From Hydractinia symbiolongicarpus (lineage: Eukaryota; Cnidaria; Hydrozoa; Anthoathecata; Hydractiniidae): a DNA stretch of 64,000 nt. Shown piece after piece: positions 53,548 through 64,000 of the stretch (position 1 is its first letter; every line of letters begins with the position of its first letter). A program made the translations under genes and the position numbers. The notes under the pieces are model-generated. The model was not told the origin of the DNA. It made no database searches and worked only from the letters and a program-made list of their open reading frames with translations. The DNA is taken from the NCBI RefSeq assembly GCF_029227915.1, contig NC_079876.1, positions 14,692,001 through 14,756,000 on the forward strand, read 5' to 3'.

Positions 53548-54594
53548 GTGGTGGATATACAATGTTAGGCAAGGATTGGTAACTTTATATCCTAACTTCT
53601 TCTTAAAAATCCATATTAAAAGATTCTCTCCCCCAAATTTATTTTGCTCGTAGTTAAACATTTCTATGATAGCCGGTGTGAAAATGTTTTTTACATGGAA
53701 AACAAAAACATCATGCGCACCTATATACGCATTGTCTTTTAGGTTTTCTCGATCGCAGTAAGATGCCTTGAGGGTATAAAAGCAGTTCGATTTATATGCA
53801 GGCTTCCTAGACAATGCATACATTAATCGATTTTCGGACATGATTTTATAGGACACAAGGTTCCATCCTTGGCCAAATAAGATATCCTGTTGTCCTATCA
53901 TGACCAGTTCATTCATGAAGCATTTGGTAGAATAAACAATCAAGGTTTTGAATGTGTATTGTTTAGCTGAGTATTGTATGACCATTTTATGGCTGTTCCT
54001 AAGCACAAGCGATCGAAGATAGTTGACGGCGCTCATCGTTTCGACAAAGACGTGTACGCTTTTGATGTTAGGGTGATTCAAGTTATGTTGAAGCGCTTCA
54101 ACAAGCTCAAACATTCTGGCTTCGATCTCTTTATCTGTCGGAGGAAGTTTATGGTACATTAAGTTTTTCTCTCTGTGGATCTTGTCGAAGTATAAAATAA
54201 AATTTGTAATGAGTACAATCTGCGTCTGATTGAAATTTGTTGATCCGACATGTTTAAAACATTCTCTGTTCGATGAAAATCTCGCATTGTTAGTTCTATC
54301 TTTGTACTTTTTGTTCACAACGAAATGAAAGAACTCCGTGTCGTTACTTTTTTTGAGTTTTAATTCGATTTTTTCCATCTTACAACCGAGTTCATTTTCA
54401 AGCGATTCATCCACAATGCTTGTCTCGGCCGGAGGCAACAAAACTTTATACAAGAACGCAATAAATACAAGTTGTACACAAATGAATACAACTTTAAATA
54501 ATGTCTGGTTCACACGATTACAACTCAACCTCATTCTTTTGACGTTCCAAAAGCTTCGATGTCTTATTTGCTGAATACTTTGTATTCTGTTCAT
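53446..54594 (-). CDS. Type II membrane protein, glycosyltransferase-like family, 382 aa
   Basis: The first ATG of the open frame is at 54594; further upstream codons lack ATG. A short basic cytoplasmic tail is followed by one membrane segment at residues 32-54 (LFKVVFICVQLVFIAFLYKV), the topology of Golgi enzymes. The luminal part has a mid region with VHVFVETMSAVNYL and a C-terminal block IGAHDVFVF (291-299), FGGENLLIW (320-328), GYKVTNPCLTLYIHHQH (335-351) and Arg356. This order (S/H-D-V-x-V-F, G-x-x-N, G-Y-x-V-x-N-P, H-x-H) is what I know from a widespread glycosyltransferase-like family found in bacteria, plants and cnidarians; donor and acceptor unknown. N-x-S/T sites are present. Appears intronless. 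Its 3' end is tandemly duplicated. Confidence 0.75.
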   Translation of the reverse strand: MNRIQSIQQIRHRSFWNVKRMRLSCNRVNQTLFKVVFICVQLVFIAFLYKVLLPPAETSIVDESLENELGCKMEKIELKLKKSNDTEFFHFVVNKKYKDRTNNARFSSNRECFKHVGSTNFNQTQIVLITNFILYFDKIHREKNLMYHKLPPTDKEIEARMFELVEALQHNLNHPNIKSVHVFVETMSAVNYLRSLVLRNSHKMVIQYSAKQYTFKTLIVYSTKCFMNELVMIGQQDILFGQGWNLVSYKIMSENRLMYALSRKPAYKSNCFYTLKASYCDRENLKDNAYIGAHDVFVFHVKNIFTPAIIEMFNYEQNKFGGENLLIWIFKKKLGYKVTNPCLTLYIHHQHCIPIRSMSKTRKRVNNATTSGMAGYTDKLTP

Positions 54595-54639
54595 CAACTT
54601 TAAAGATTTTTTTTTTTTAAAAAAAATCTGCAACGTGTT

Positions 54640-57600
54640 ATGATGACCACGACAACAAGAAAACTAAAAAAATAATTACTGTCTTTTGATAAGATTGTCC
54701 TCTTGATAACTTTGAATTTGTGATCGTGCAACAGAAGTTTTTGTAGTTTGATCTTCTTTATAACGTTAACTATTCATGTCATTATCTTTTAATTGTCTAT
54801 TGTTTAGTTCAAAAGCTTAAAAACATGAACGCTATTAAACTCCCTTGGCGTTAATTGAGATGAACAACAAGGCAATGATGTAATGATCCTTTCATTGCTG
54901 CTTTCACTACCGCTCAATGAAAGAAGTAAATTCTATGAATGTTCATTAAAAAAATTGAGAAATTTGAATATGTTTTCTATATATATTTTCATGATAAATT
55001 CAAAACGAATTTTAATTATAAATTCAACAAAACGAAATTTATTACATGACGAAAACTCTAACTTTTTGACGGGCGTTTTAGAAACAGGGCGTTTATTAAA
55101 GAACGTACGATTAAAAATCTTGTTTTTCTAATACATTTTTGTCATTAATTTTTAATGCTATTTCGTCAATAACAAATTTATAAATATTAATTTATAATAG
55201 TTGGCTGACAGGACAAAGAAGAAGACTCATCACTAAGCAACTATGGCTTAAAAAAATACAACTTAAAGGCTCCAAAATAGCTACGTGGTTCTTTTTTCGG
55301 TGTTTCTGCTTTGCTCCTCTCTTAAAACGAGAGAAAGAGTCTTTAAAAGGTTATTCCATAAGTACGAGCTTGGTATTGCAGAACTGACGGATTTTAAGTA
55401 TCTTTTATAGTATAAAATACAGCTTTAGTTAACCTGGAGTTTATTTCGTCAAAACCTGGACTTTTGTGTAACTTTAATGAACAAAAAATGGCCACACTTA
55501 AATCTTATTAGTGATGTGATAGTCAGGCATAGTTGCCGAAGTCTGAGATAATAAGATTGATAGGTTCTGTGAATTAGCAGATTGCTAATTTTCAACCCAC
55601 ACTCATAAAAAAAATCGTTAAATTTTTCTGCAATAAATTTAATCACGTCTCTCATTTCTGTTGACAAGAACTCCGCCAGGTAGATCATTCAGTTTTATTT
55701 TTTTCAATTATAACTTGTTTTATAAGTCACCGTGTTTTGCCAAGCCCATCTTTCATTAGATTTTGCATAGTATAGTTTTTTAGATTGGTATTTTAAAGCT
55801 CTAAATAGTTTTTTTATATGATTGCTTGTGCGATCCATGGAATAAACAGATTGTTATGTTCTTGATTGTTTTGATTGTTTTCCCATCTTCAAAAATGGTT
55901 TTGCATGCAAACCTAAAAATATTTGCAGAATATTGTTGTAAGCATCATCAATGTTATCTATATGTGTAATAACGACCTAATTTGCTCTAGTTACTTTGTT
56001 AAAGTTCACAATGGTTTCATCATCGATCTATCTCCCCGAAATTGTTGTATAATACTGACAAAAATCCTTTATTTTTGTTTTCGATGTAAGTAACATAGAA
56101 AAGTGATCGGGTGTATTTGCTCTGTCTAAAATGCGTTAGTTAATATGTGGTCTGTGGACGATAAAGCTGGCTCTAATTATAACTGGAATAAAAGTTTTGA
56201 AACCATAAAACCAATACATTTTTTAATATGTGAATCATAATCAAGGACATCCAGGTTAAAGTCGCTTACAAGATATATAAGCCTTTTCTTGAATCCCTTA
56301 ATTATACCAGAAAATAATCTGTAAATGCAAGATACTAGTAAATTTTAACAGTGACTCACAAATAATGCATTTACACAGGAATTTTCTATTTTAACAGGTA
56401 AAAGAAATCCACGTCAATGCACATTGCAGCGCCTGCGGTTTTGCTTTGTCTTGGTTGCTGCAGCATCGTAAATTTAATTAAATTAATATTTAAATTACGA
56501 TAACATTGCGTGTCAGAATATCATGTTTCAGAAAAAGATAAATTATTTTAAACTTAGCATAAATTCAAATTTGTCAAACAAACTATATTTGATGTTTAAA
56601 GGTAAAACCGAGAACGAGATAGTTTGATTCGATATTTCAAATTTAATCTTTAAGTCTTCAGGAACATAATAATTAGTAATCAGTGCATTGAATCAACTCC
56701 ATTAAGATTTTAAACCAGGCTCGTCGAGGTCATGTTTTAAAGTTTTTATGCATGCGAAAGCGGTTAGTTTGCTGATAAACTTACCGAAATTCCCACAGTC
56801 GATAAGAATATACTATATTTGTCCTTTCGCATGCCTACACCTAGGACATGCGGTTGAGGGACATTATTTCACCACAACTACACACTATACAAAGCACAGC
56901 TATTTTTTTAATATAAAAAAAAATATTTTTCTCATTTTGAAAGGTGGAAATAGTTGAAATGGAGCAAGAAAAAGCCTTTTGTTGTTGGTGTAACGTATTT
57001 ATCTTAGGCTGGTTTATGTGTGGGCGTATATTTATTGATTCACGGTAAATACGATTAAATTCCGAGCAGTACCGGGCCGGTGTTTCTTTGTAATTGTGTT
57101 TTATATTTAAGTGCAGTATTCTATTCAGACCTTCCTACACGATCCAATTTTATATGACAGATAATATATGAACACCTATGCTATACCTTGAACATTTTGA
57201 AAATTTAAATTGGTTGATTCAATTTTCGCATGTGTCAATAGCATAATTTAGATAAACATTTGCATTATTAAAATTCTGTGTGACGCGATTAAAATGACCA
57301 AAATTGATAGTGCATGGTTTCAAAAGTTCTTTCCATTTAGAATGTTTTTTAGGAAAGATTATTGCCAATTTATATTTTCCATAGCCACTTTACACCCTTC
57401 TTATAGTACAGATGTTTACGTTACTTGATAGTTAATTTTGATTTCAATTGGTAATTGTACAGTGTTTACGACCAAAGTTTTCACAAGGCTTCTCACAGTG
57501 CTTGAGCTTAGATCAGCGAGAAATGCAAGGAAATAATTAAACAGTTATTTAATACAAATGGTGTGGTAAGATGTAAAGAGAAAAAGTATATTTCATGTTT

Positions 57601-57760
57601 CATGTTACAATCTATTATTACTTCATGCAGTTACATAATATGTTTAAGTAATAGATAAAGGAAATCATATCATTTTTAAAAAGATTAGCATAAAGCAAGA
57701 CGTTCCGATTAGCCAATTGTAACAGTTAGCATTAGATTTTCGGATCTTACAGAGCAAATT
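54640..57760. other. Long AT-rich intergenic region
   Basis: No supported gene, RNA or mobile-element ends were found. Open frames (54883, 55449, 56748) are below 85 codons and low in complexity. It lies between the 5' end of the membrane-protein gene and the 3' end of the ShKT gene, so it could hold the promoter of the former. Confidence 0.4.
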
Positions 57761-57770
57761 TAATTTAATA

Positions 57771-57890
57771 ATGATCAATAATGATCAATAATGATCAATA
57801 ATGATCAATAATGATCAATAATGATCAATAATGATCAATAATGATCAATAATGATCAATAATGATCAGTAGTAATCAGTAGTAATCAATG
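57771..57890 (+). repeat. 10-bp microsatellite ATGATCAATA
   Basis: Nine perfect units (57771-57860) and three imperfect ones. Each contains the palindrome TGATCA. It lies about 40 bp beyond the ShKT gene stop, so probably in its 3' UTR or flank. Confidence 0.95.
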
Positions 57891-57926
57891 GAATTGTCAA
57901 TGAAACAATGAAATTGTCAGTTCTTC

Positions 57927-57940
57927 TTACTTTTCCGAAC
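57927..57940 (-). CDS. Secreted ShKT gene, exon 5 (terminal)
   Basis: After acceptor CATTTATTTTAG, the 14 coding bases supply the last two bases of the final ShKT cysteine codon (T|GT), three more residues (Ser-Glu-Lys) and TAA. The exact restoration of the expected Cys supports this very short last exon. An alternative is read-through of exon 4 to a stop at 58132. Confidence 0.6.
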
Positions 57941-58256
57941 CTAAAATAAATGTTAGAAAGTAGAAGTACATAAATATGCAGTATACCATTAATCTGCACG
58001 AATAAAATGCTTCTGGATACCGGCTAATCTCCATACTTTCCGTCTATGCCGGAAATCTATTCACAACGCTTGGCAGAAATTATTACATTAGAAGTAAATA
58101 CAATAACGAAATTGAAATGTAGATTTTTTAGTTAAGTATAAAAAAATGAACGGTCTTGCGAATGAGGAACGAATCTTAACAAACACACAACATTCAGCCT
58201 CAACCTTTGTGTAGATAAAGGTCGTTTGAAACTGTAAAGAAAGTCTAACAACATAC

Positions 58257-58391
58257 ATGAATTGCACGTCTTGGCACATAACACTTTCATCTTCTTTTCT
58301 TCTATTTCACATTTCCCATCATCTTTCCAATATTTGCAAAAGTGGCCAAGGTGGGGATCATCCTCGCACGAATTCATATTTAAGTTGTAGT
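58257..58391 (-). CDS. Secreted ShKT gene, exon 4 (second ShKT module)
   Basis: Acceptor TTCTGTAG, donor T|GTATGT, both phase 1, 135 bp. Encodes a complete ShKT pattern: C-E-D-D-P, then HFCKYWKDDGKC, the conserved Met and C-A-K-T-C-N-S, with the sixth Cys completed by exon 5. The C-x-D start and the W between Cys2 and Cys3 are family hallmarks. ShKT domains are common in secreted proteases and matrix proteins as well as in some toxins, so the name does not imply a venom role. Confidence 0.85.
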
Positions 58392-58419
58392 CTACAGAAT
58401 TGGTCAAACAATTATTTAG

Positions 58420-58500
58420 TTAGCTATTAGTTGGTTATTTGTTGGTTATTGGCTGATCATTAGTTGGTTATTAGTTGGTTATTAGTTGGTTATAGACTGT
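58420..58500 (+). repeat. TTAGTTGGTTAT tandem repeat
   Basis: About six imperfect 10-13 bp units, in the intron just upstream (minus-strand sense) of exon 4. Confidence 0.85.
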
Positions 58501-58773
58501 TGTCAATTATATTTCAAATTATTCACTTTCTTATAACCAACAAAGACATAACTCTTAAGTCTAAAAAATAACTATTTATTTGGTGAATTTTGTAATGTTA
58601 GCAATAAGATTCATGTAGAGGAGATCTTTGTTTACGCTACGGAAAACCCGCAATTCACTTAAACATTTTCTTAAATCTCTGTCAAATATGCACAGCAAGT
58701 AAAAGATCTAATCCTTAAATTGTTCATTCATGTAGTTTACTGCTGGTATTTATAATAAATTATAAGCACTTAC

Positions 58774-58901
58774 CTCTAGGAACGCCACATGACTCAGCAC
58801 AATATATTCTCATGAACCCTGTCCGAGCAACCAGTCGTGACAATCGGATTTAAAGCTATCGCAAAACGTACGGCTTTTTCCGGAAGTGTCATCTTTATAA
58901 A
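58774..58901 (-). pseudogene. Fossil ShKT exon inside the intron
   Basis: Acceptor CATCGCAG and donor AGAG|GTAAGTG, both compatible with phase 1, but the length of 128 bp breaks the frame (126 or 129 would keep it). One frame reads FCDSFKSDCHDWLLGQG and the neighbouring frame FMRIYCAESCGVPR: a ShKT module with a one-base shift in the middle, lacking the third and sixth Cys. Skipping it keeps exons 3 and 4 in phase. Probably a third module that died, or an assembly error in a live exon. Confidence 0.65.
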
Positions 58902-59789
58902 CTGCGATGAAATTAACCAAAACAAACGTTTTTTATTCAACTTTTCTGAGATAGCTCAAAGGAGGACACAGGGCTTCTCTGTTGTAAGGTCAGTGGAAAA
59001 ATCTAATTATGCAGATGGACAATAAAAAAAAAGAATCAAGCAATCTGTATGCAAAGACATTTTTAGACACCTTTATATAAAGCTTAAAACATTGATCAAG
59101 TAAATGTACAGGTTGCAGAGATTTCGGGAATAAAAAAGTTAGTTGATTATGGCATCAACGTATTGTATATGGAAGCCGGTTTGCCGAGATCCGGCTAAGT
59201 GGTATTCTTGATGGAATTTTAAATTTTGTTGATATGGAGAGGCGGGTTGGGCCGCTTGCCTAGATCTCGCCTATATTACCCCAGATTTCCGCAAGCGAAC
59301 TGAAAAAAGTTCCATGTAAACAGTAACAAAGCAGATTGGCTCGGCTAAGAGAAATGGTTTAATTATGCTCACGTAATCAAATTCTTTTGTTATGAAAATT
59401 ATTTCTTTTACTCGGCATTATTTCATGTTTTTATTATTCAGAGCCAGCCCGCCTTCAGAGGTAGTTTTTTTTTAATGTAAACACAAATTAGAGGCCGGCC
59501 CGGCAAGTGAGTCAAGTAGATTTGCCGAGCCAGCCCGCCTCATGATCTGCACACATAAAAAGGTCCTGCCAGCATAACTGCTTACCTTAGGAGAAAAATG
59601 TGGATTATACAACGTAAAGCCGAATTTGATAACACTTTAGAAATGTTAGATTCTGCTGTATATCTTAATTTGCTTAGTCACACTCATTGATTGCCTCTCG
59701 TAACTTGAGATTTAACTTATCTACTAGCTTGTTAAATTTGCATTGATCGTAACATTTCATAAAAAAATAATCAGAAAAGTTCCCCTTAC

Positions 59790-59903
59790 TTTTGCATCCA
59801 GAATTTGCACCGTCGGTAGGAGCTACTGCAGCAGTTGTGTTATCCCAACAACAACCAAATTTTGTGAACGCACAGTCAGGTAGAGGTGGTAATTCCTTCG
59901 GAG
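59790..59903 (-). CDS. Secreted ShKT gene, exon 3 (GCC-type cysteine module)
   Basis: Acceptor TTTTTTAG and donor AAAA|GTAAGG, phase 1-1, 114 bp. After a Pro-rich linker it encodes C-A-F-T-K-F-G-C-C-W-D, then T-x-A and a closing G-C. This C-x5-G-C-C-x-D-x4-A-x(n)-G-C arrangement is the module repeated in papilin-like and cnidarian secreted proteins. The open frame continuing past the donor to 59674 and upstream of the acceptor to 60030 is read as intron. Confidence 0.8.
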
Positions 59904-61318
59904 CTAAAAAATATATATTTCTTAAAATTATAACTAGCGTTATGTTTAAAACAAAAATCTTATAGCTTTTTATTCCATTTTTTAACAACTTTAAAGTAAT
60001 CAATTTTGAATTCTCTGTATTTCTGTCCATTTACAAACATAAAAAGCAAGATTTCACCTGAGTTCAGTTGATAATGGTTTGGTCTAATGTTATTTACACC
60101 GCTTACAATTATTTTGCAAGTGAGCTATGAAAGGATTTGTTTGTTAATTTGGAACGCTAAACAAGTCAGCATGATCTTGAGACCAGTTGGTTTTAGTTAG
60201 AACTGAACTGGAGAATAAAAATGAAATTAATTTTGACGTGTTTAGGGTGTGAACACCTATTATCAAGACTTAAGTAATGAAATTATATAATATGGATTTC
60301 AATATAATATATATAAGAATATATTAATTGTAAAGTTATGTTTTGTCGAATAACAATAGCGGCATAGAACGTATGTTCTAATTTAAAATGAGTATATCAC
60401 GCATAATGAACAGACTCTCTTTTAATTCGAGGTCAAAAAAATTATTCCCGTGAGCGAAAATAGTGAAATCATTGAAAGATAATTGTCGATTTTTACAAAC
60501 CCGTAAGTAATCGCTAACAGCACTGTTGCTAGGCAACACAGATTTACTTTTTTCTTTGGACCGTCTGAAAGAAACTCGAAGCTAAAATTGTAATAACTGT
60601 CAATTTTTCAAAATATTTAAGAATTAAAAAACAGATTTATTTATCCAGACGGTTAACAATTGCCAATAATAATATTTTTTTCGTGATTTCTATCGCTATA
60701 CCACAACATACCCAATCTTCGAGCGATTAGTTTGGCATCAAAATTATTAAATTAACAGACCAGAAACATTTAACAATCGAACGAGCAATGTTGAGAAGAA
60801 AACATTTCACCTTTTTTACACAAATTTGTTCTGCACAAGGTTAAACAAATATGTTTTTTGTCATACTATTGAACTAACAGTTTTGCTGTTTTGAACTTAA
60901 ATTTTTTTCTTAATTATTTTCAATAAAAAGTGTGTAACAGAGACGTGTGACATCACAATAAAGAGAAAGCCCTTTAGAATTGTTTTCAAATTTTGGTCAC
61001 TTGCTTGGCTAATGTGTAAAAATGCTGAAGTATATATCATATTCAGCACAAAACGATGTAAACGAAACTAGCACGACTAGCAAGAAAAATATGAAAAGGA
61101 CTTCTTTTATGGAAAGGACCAAGTTATCCAGTCTGGTTTTATAATCAACACTGAAATAACTAAGTTTTAATCAGAAGACGTACAAACAATTAATTCTTTC
61201 TTAAATCTTCTTTCTTTTATCAGCATTGAAATTCATGGGGAGGAACCCCAGACACAATGTTGTAGAAAGTTAAAGAAATAAAACTTTAAAACTATGGATA
61301 ATATTAATATATTCTTAC
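59904..61318 (-). other. Intron 2 of the ShKT gene
   Basis: 1415 bp, phase 1, AT-rich; no inserted element recognised. Confidence 0.7.
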
Positions 61319-61441
61319 CACAAAGTTGACATGTACCTCTGCAGTGTGCTCTTGCTGATTCTTTATACTTTTTGCAGATGTGTACTTTCGTTGCAGCTAA
61401 TTTACAGAAGTCAGAATTCGGAGAGAAATCCAAACATGGTC
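61319..61441 (-). CDS. Secreted ShKT gene, exon 2 (first ShKT module)
   Basis: Acceptor AATTTTTAG, donor TGTG|GTAAGA, phase 1-1, 123 bp. Six cysteines in ShKT order: P-C-L-D-F, S-D-F-C, H-I-C, A-H-C, G-T-C, L-C. The Trp between Cys2 and Cys3 and the usual Met are absent, so this is a divergent module. Confidence 0.8.
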
Positions 61442-61877
61442 CTAAAAATTAAAAACAACGGGATTGTTTAAAATTCAAAAAAATTCTAGAGAGACAAAAC
61501 TACTGAGCACTATTCTACTATGTTGTTCCACAATTTGGTTGTATTTTTTCCAAAGAAAACCTATATTAAAAGGGTTAGTGTGAACACGGTTATGTTGGTT
61601 TGAGTGAACATGTATATTTTCATATGTGATTTTTTGCATATATTTTTTATAAGAGATAACAGAGTTTTTGAATTTGCACTAATGGTTGTAATGTTAGCTT
61701 GATAGCTGGCTAAGTTTGCACTAATTCAATATCTTCGGAACTGAAACTCCGTTGTTTCATCCCTTTCAAGTATGTCCAAAGTCATGTTAAATGCAAAAAA
61801 AGATGAATTTTTTTAGTTAAATTATATTACTACAGGAACATAGGCTTCAGAGAATGAGATTAAAATATGAGGCTTAC

Positions 61878-61980
61878 CATCAAACTGCCTCAAGTATCCA
61901 ACAAAATCTTTTGTTATCAGTTGAGAGTGAACACTACAGAACGTTACCACTACTGCCAGTAAGAAAAAAAAGCAAGCCAT
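61878..61980 (-). CDS. Secreted ShKT gene, exon 1 (signal peptide); overview of gene
   Basis: ATG at 61980. The first 20 residues are a textbook signal peptide (FFFLLAVVVTFCSVHSQ), followed by 14 residues and donor GATG|GTAAGC in phase 1. Exons: 61980-61878, 61441-61319, 59903-59790, 58391-58257, 57940-57927, giving a 162-residue product. Domain order: signal peptide, divergent ShKT, GCC-type module, ShKT. Every intron is phase 1, the pattern of shuffled extracellular modules. The product is secreted; role unknown (matrix, protease-associated or nematocyst proteins all use these modules). No enzymatic domain was seen in the window. The model rests on matching phases and strong splice sites, not on transcripts. 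Confidence 0.75.
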
Positions 61981-62650
61981 CACAAAACCAAATACTGATA
62001 ATAATGATCACCAAAGAGAACTGTCAGTTATCAATCTTCAATGAGATTGACTGAATGATCAACACCGAGTCCTTTTATACCTTTAGTGGGTTGCACTAAT
62101 CATGTGTGCGATATTAAATGCGGAAACAAGTAGCACCAATCGATAATATTTTGGAAAGTGCGAGATGAGAAAATATGTTTCGAATGTTATGATTTCTTCA
62201 TAACAAATTAAAGAAAGTTATACAAGTTAGTAACTTATGAAACAAAATTCGGGAACGAATCACAACGCATCAATAATAAATCCGAAACTGCGAGATAAGA
62301 GATCACGTTTTGAATGTTTTTGAAGTTTCGAAACAAACTTAACATCATATTTGATACTATTTATTAAAAATTAGCAACCTGTGCGGCACGAAATGCGGAA
62401 ATACGTTGTCCCATCGGTGGTGTTTTCGAAACTCAAAAGTTACGTGTTTCCGATTCTTCGGAACAAATTTAAATTATTTTATGTGGCAAGGTGTTAATAT
62501 CTTTTAAAACCTTCCTTGTGAATCTAAAAGCTGCAAACATTATAAACAACAATAAAAGAAAATTGTTGAAAACAGTAATCTTTTCGTTCTAATAAGCTTA
62601 CGGGGGATCGAAAACACTGAAAAATTAATAATAATAATAATCTTCTTATT
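61981..62650. other. Probable upstream region of the ShKT gene
   Basis: No coding sequence. GTGCGAGATGAGA/CTGCGAGATAAGA and TTTCGAATG/TTTTGAATG recur as a ~130-bp degenerate duplication (about 62155-62200, 62287-62330, 62390-62450). Confidence 0.4.
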
Positions 62651-62651
62651 A

Positions 62652-62952
62652 AGGGGGATTTCCACGTAGCGAATTGAACGGCGAATTCGACGGCGAATTC
62701 GATGGCGAATTCCCTTTTTAATTTTCACGACAAAATAAATTGGGCGCTAAATTCATTGTTTACATTAGTTAACCGCGTTCTGATTGGTCAAAAACTAGCA
62801 GCGAAACCTTTAGCCGCGAAAAAGTAGGAACTGTTTCTACTTTTCAGCGAAGCGAATATTGCGATGCTTTATCAAAACAAACAAAACTGGGCATGCTCAG
62901 ATACAATTTGCCGTCGAATTCGCAGTTTAATTCGCTTCGTGAAAATCTCCCT
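62652..62952. mobile_element. Harbinger-type MITE, 301 bp, TTA target duplication
   Basis: Left end AGGGGGATTTCCACGTAGCG and right end (reverse complement) AGGGAGATTTTCACGAAGCG form ~40-bp inverted repeats with shared GCGAATTCGACGGC. TTA flanks both sides (62649-62651, 62953-62955). A 3-bp TWA duplication points to PIF/Harbinger. A truncated copy lies at 4020-4113. Confidence 0.8.
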
Positions 62953-62955
62953 TTA

Positions 62956-64000
62956 TGGACCTATAAGTAATAGAAGAACGCCGATTTTACCAAATATACT
63001 TCACTTAACTTTATTGATCATAAATTTGAGTTATTTGTCGAAACAATTGGTAAATGTGCTTGATGTAGAGCTAACAGAATGGTTTTGGTGTTTTCGACAG
63101 TGCTTTCTCCGTTTTCGACGTCTTCATTAGGCTAGCTATTGTTATTGTTGTAGTTTAACCCTATTGGGTTGGAGACTTTTTACCCAGGCTATCGCAGAAA
63201 TTCGACGCCATTTTGCTTCTTGTCATTGTGCTGATGAATGCTTATACAAAGAACGCAGTGAATTTACAATATCAACATTTCTTGTTGTTTGACGGAGTGA
63301 TTCGAGATATTGGACTTTTTTAAGCTAACTAGATTTTGAGTCTAGCTGTCTGTATGTGACTAGCTAGCTATGTTTTACTGTTTCTCCAGTAGTGTTATTT
63401 GTTTACAAATATAACCACTATTTTGGTTGCTTTGAGAATTGAACTGTGCGGTATAAAGCCCTTTGTGAAGGCTTTTCAGCCAATCAGCGTTGTGGATTTC
63501 CCGTTTGAACAGAATGAAAAAGTTATAAATAATGTTAAAGTTTGTTTGTAAATATCCTTACTTTTAACATTTCGAAAAGCAAAAGAAAAGTCCCTTTTAT
63601 TATCCATATTGCTCAGTATGTGCAAGAAAATACAAACCCACGACAAGACTTCTGTTGTTGTTATTGTTATTGTTATTACTGTTGCTTGTTTATTTGATTA
63701 CAATGCAAATTTTATTTCTCTAGAACGGTAACTAAATTCCATTGTTTAAGCGTGAATGATTCGTAACGCTTGGATTCACACAAGTAAAGCAATGAGAGAT
63801 GTGAACATAAAGCATATAAATGAAATCCCAGCTTTCCGTTTTACACTACAGAAGCAAATTTACGAGTAAGCGAGTGAATATACCATAATTATCATCGAGC
63901 TGGCGGGTAAAACTACTGGTGATAATAAAAAAAGCATTTATTCTTTGATTTACCAATTAAAACAAATGAATGACTTAGGTTTTGTATTTTTGTGCAAAGG
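62956..64000. other. Non-coding right flank
   Basis: No supported gene. A short (TTATTG)n stretch occurs at about 63656-63690. Confidence 0.4.

Noticed and set aside
53974-54574. Plus-strand frames of 62 and 78 codons
   Set aside because: Antisense shadows of the intact membrane-protein gene.
59674-60030. A 118-codon unspliced frame containing the GCC module
   Set aside because: Strong acceptor (59903) and donor (59790) sites in matching phase 1 fit the other exons; the extra N- and C-terminal residues are intron translation.
57927-61980. Calling the ShKT gene a potassium-channel toxin
   Set aside because: ShKT and GCC modules are widespread in non-toxic secreted proteins; nothing in the sequence shows toxin function.

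Overview
This is AT-rich eukaryotic DNA, almost certainly from a cnidarian and most likely a hydrozoan (inference). The evidence is spliced genes with GT-AG introns, secreted ShKT and 'GCC-D-A-GC' cysteine modules on phase-1 exons, a tyrosine-recombinase retroelement, Penelope-like and CR1-like remnants, piggyBac- and Harbinger-type MITEs, and very many Helitron-like elements. Only three host genes can be supported, all on the minus strand: a two-exon SAM-dependent methyltransferase (16963-21835), a single-exon type II membrane protein resembling a glycosyltransferase-like family (53446-54594), and a five-exon secreted cysteine-rich gene (57927-61980). Most of the rest is mobile DNA at different stages of decay.

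Layout. 0.8-1.7 kb holds a decayed CR1/L2-type LINE. 2.9-4.2 kb holds repeats of TATACGGAG with hairpins. 5.2-12.7 kb is the wreck of one or two compact virus-like elements (possibly Polinton/adintovirus-type): a family of small, closely packed genes present twice in opposite orientation. It is interrupted by a three-copy head-to-tail Helitron array whose 5' end cuts a penton-like frame. 14.8-16.6 kb holds a piggyBac-like MITE with intact TTAA duplications, two foldback elements and a GC-rich minisatellite. 17-22 kb is the methyltransferase gene; its 4 kb intron contains a tRNA-like sequence and an inverted Helitron-like element filled with a ~97-bp satellite.

23.1-41.2 kb is the most striking structure: an essentially unbroken head-to-tail chain of Helitron-like units with 5'-TC ends, 3' hairpin plus CTAG ends, and zero or two bases between units. 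Two units are long forms carrying a degenerate ~97-bp satellite. One of these is itself split by a Ngaro/DIRS-type retroelement (ORFs 27237-31178) and by a second ~3 kb insertion. Other Helitron-like families follow: 177-bp units at 44.4 kb (also 22.0 kb), a satellite-bearing family at 45.7-50.8 kb with a different 3' hairpin, and a divergent copy at 51 kb. A Penelope-like endonuclease remnant lies at 45.1 kb.

52.9-64 kb is the most gene-like part. The membrane-protein gene has a tandem duplication of its last codons and 3' flank. The ShKT gene has all splice junctions in phase 1 and keeps a decayed extra ShKT exon inside an intron. A complete Harbinger-type MITE lies at 62.65 kb. No CRISPR array, rRNA gene or prokaryotic operon was seen.
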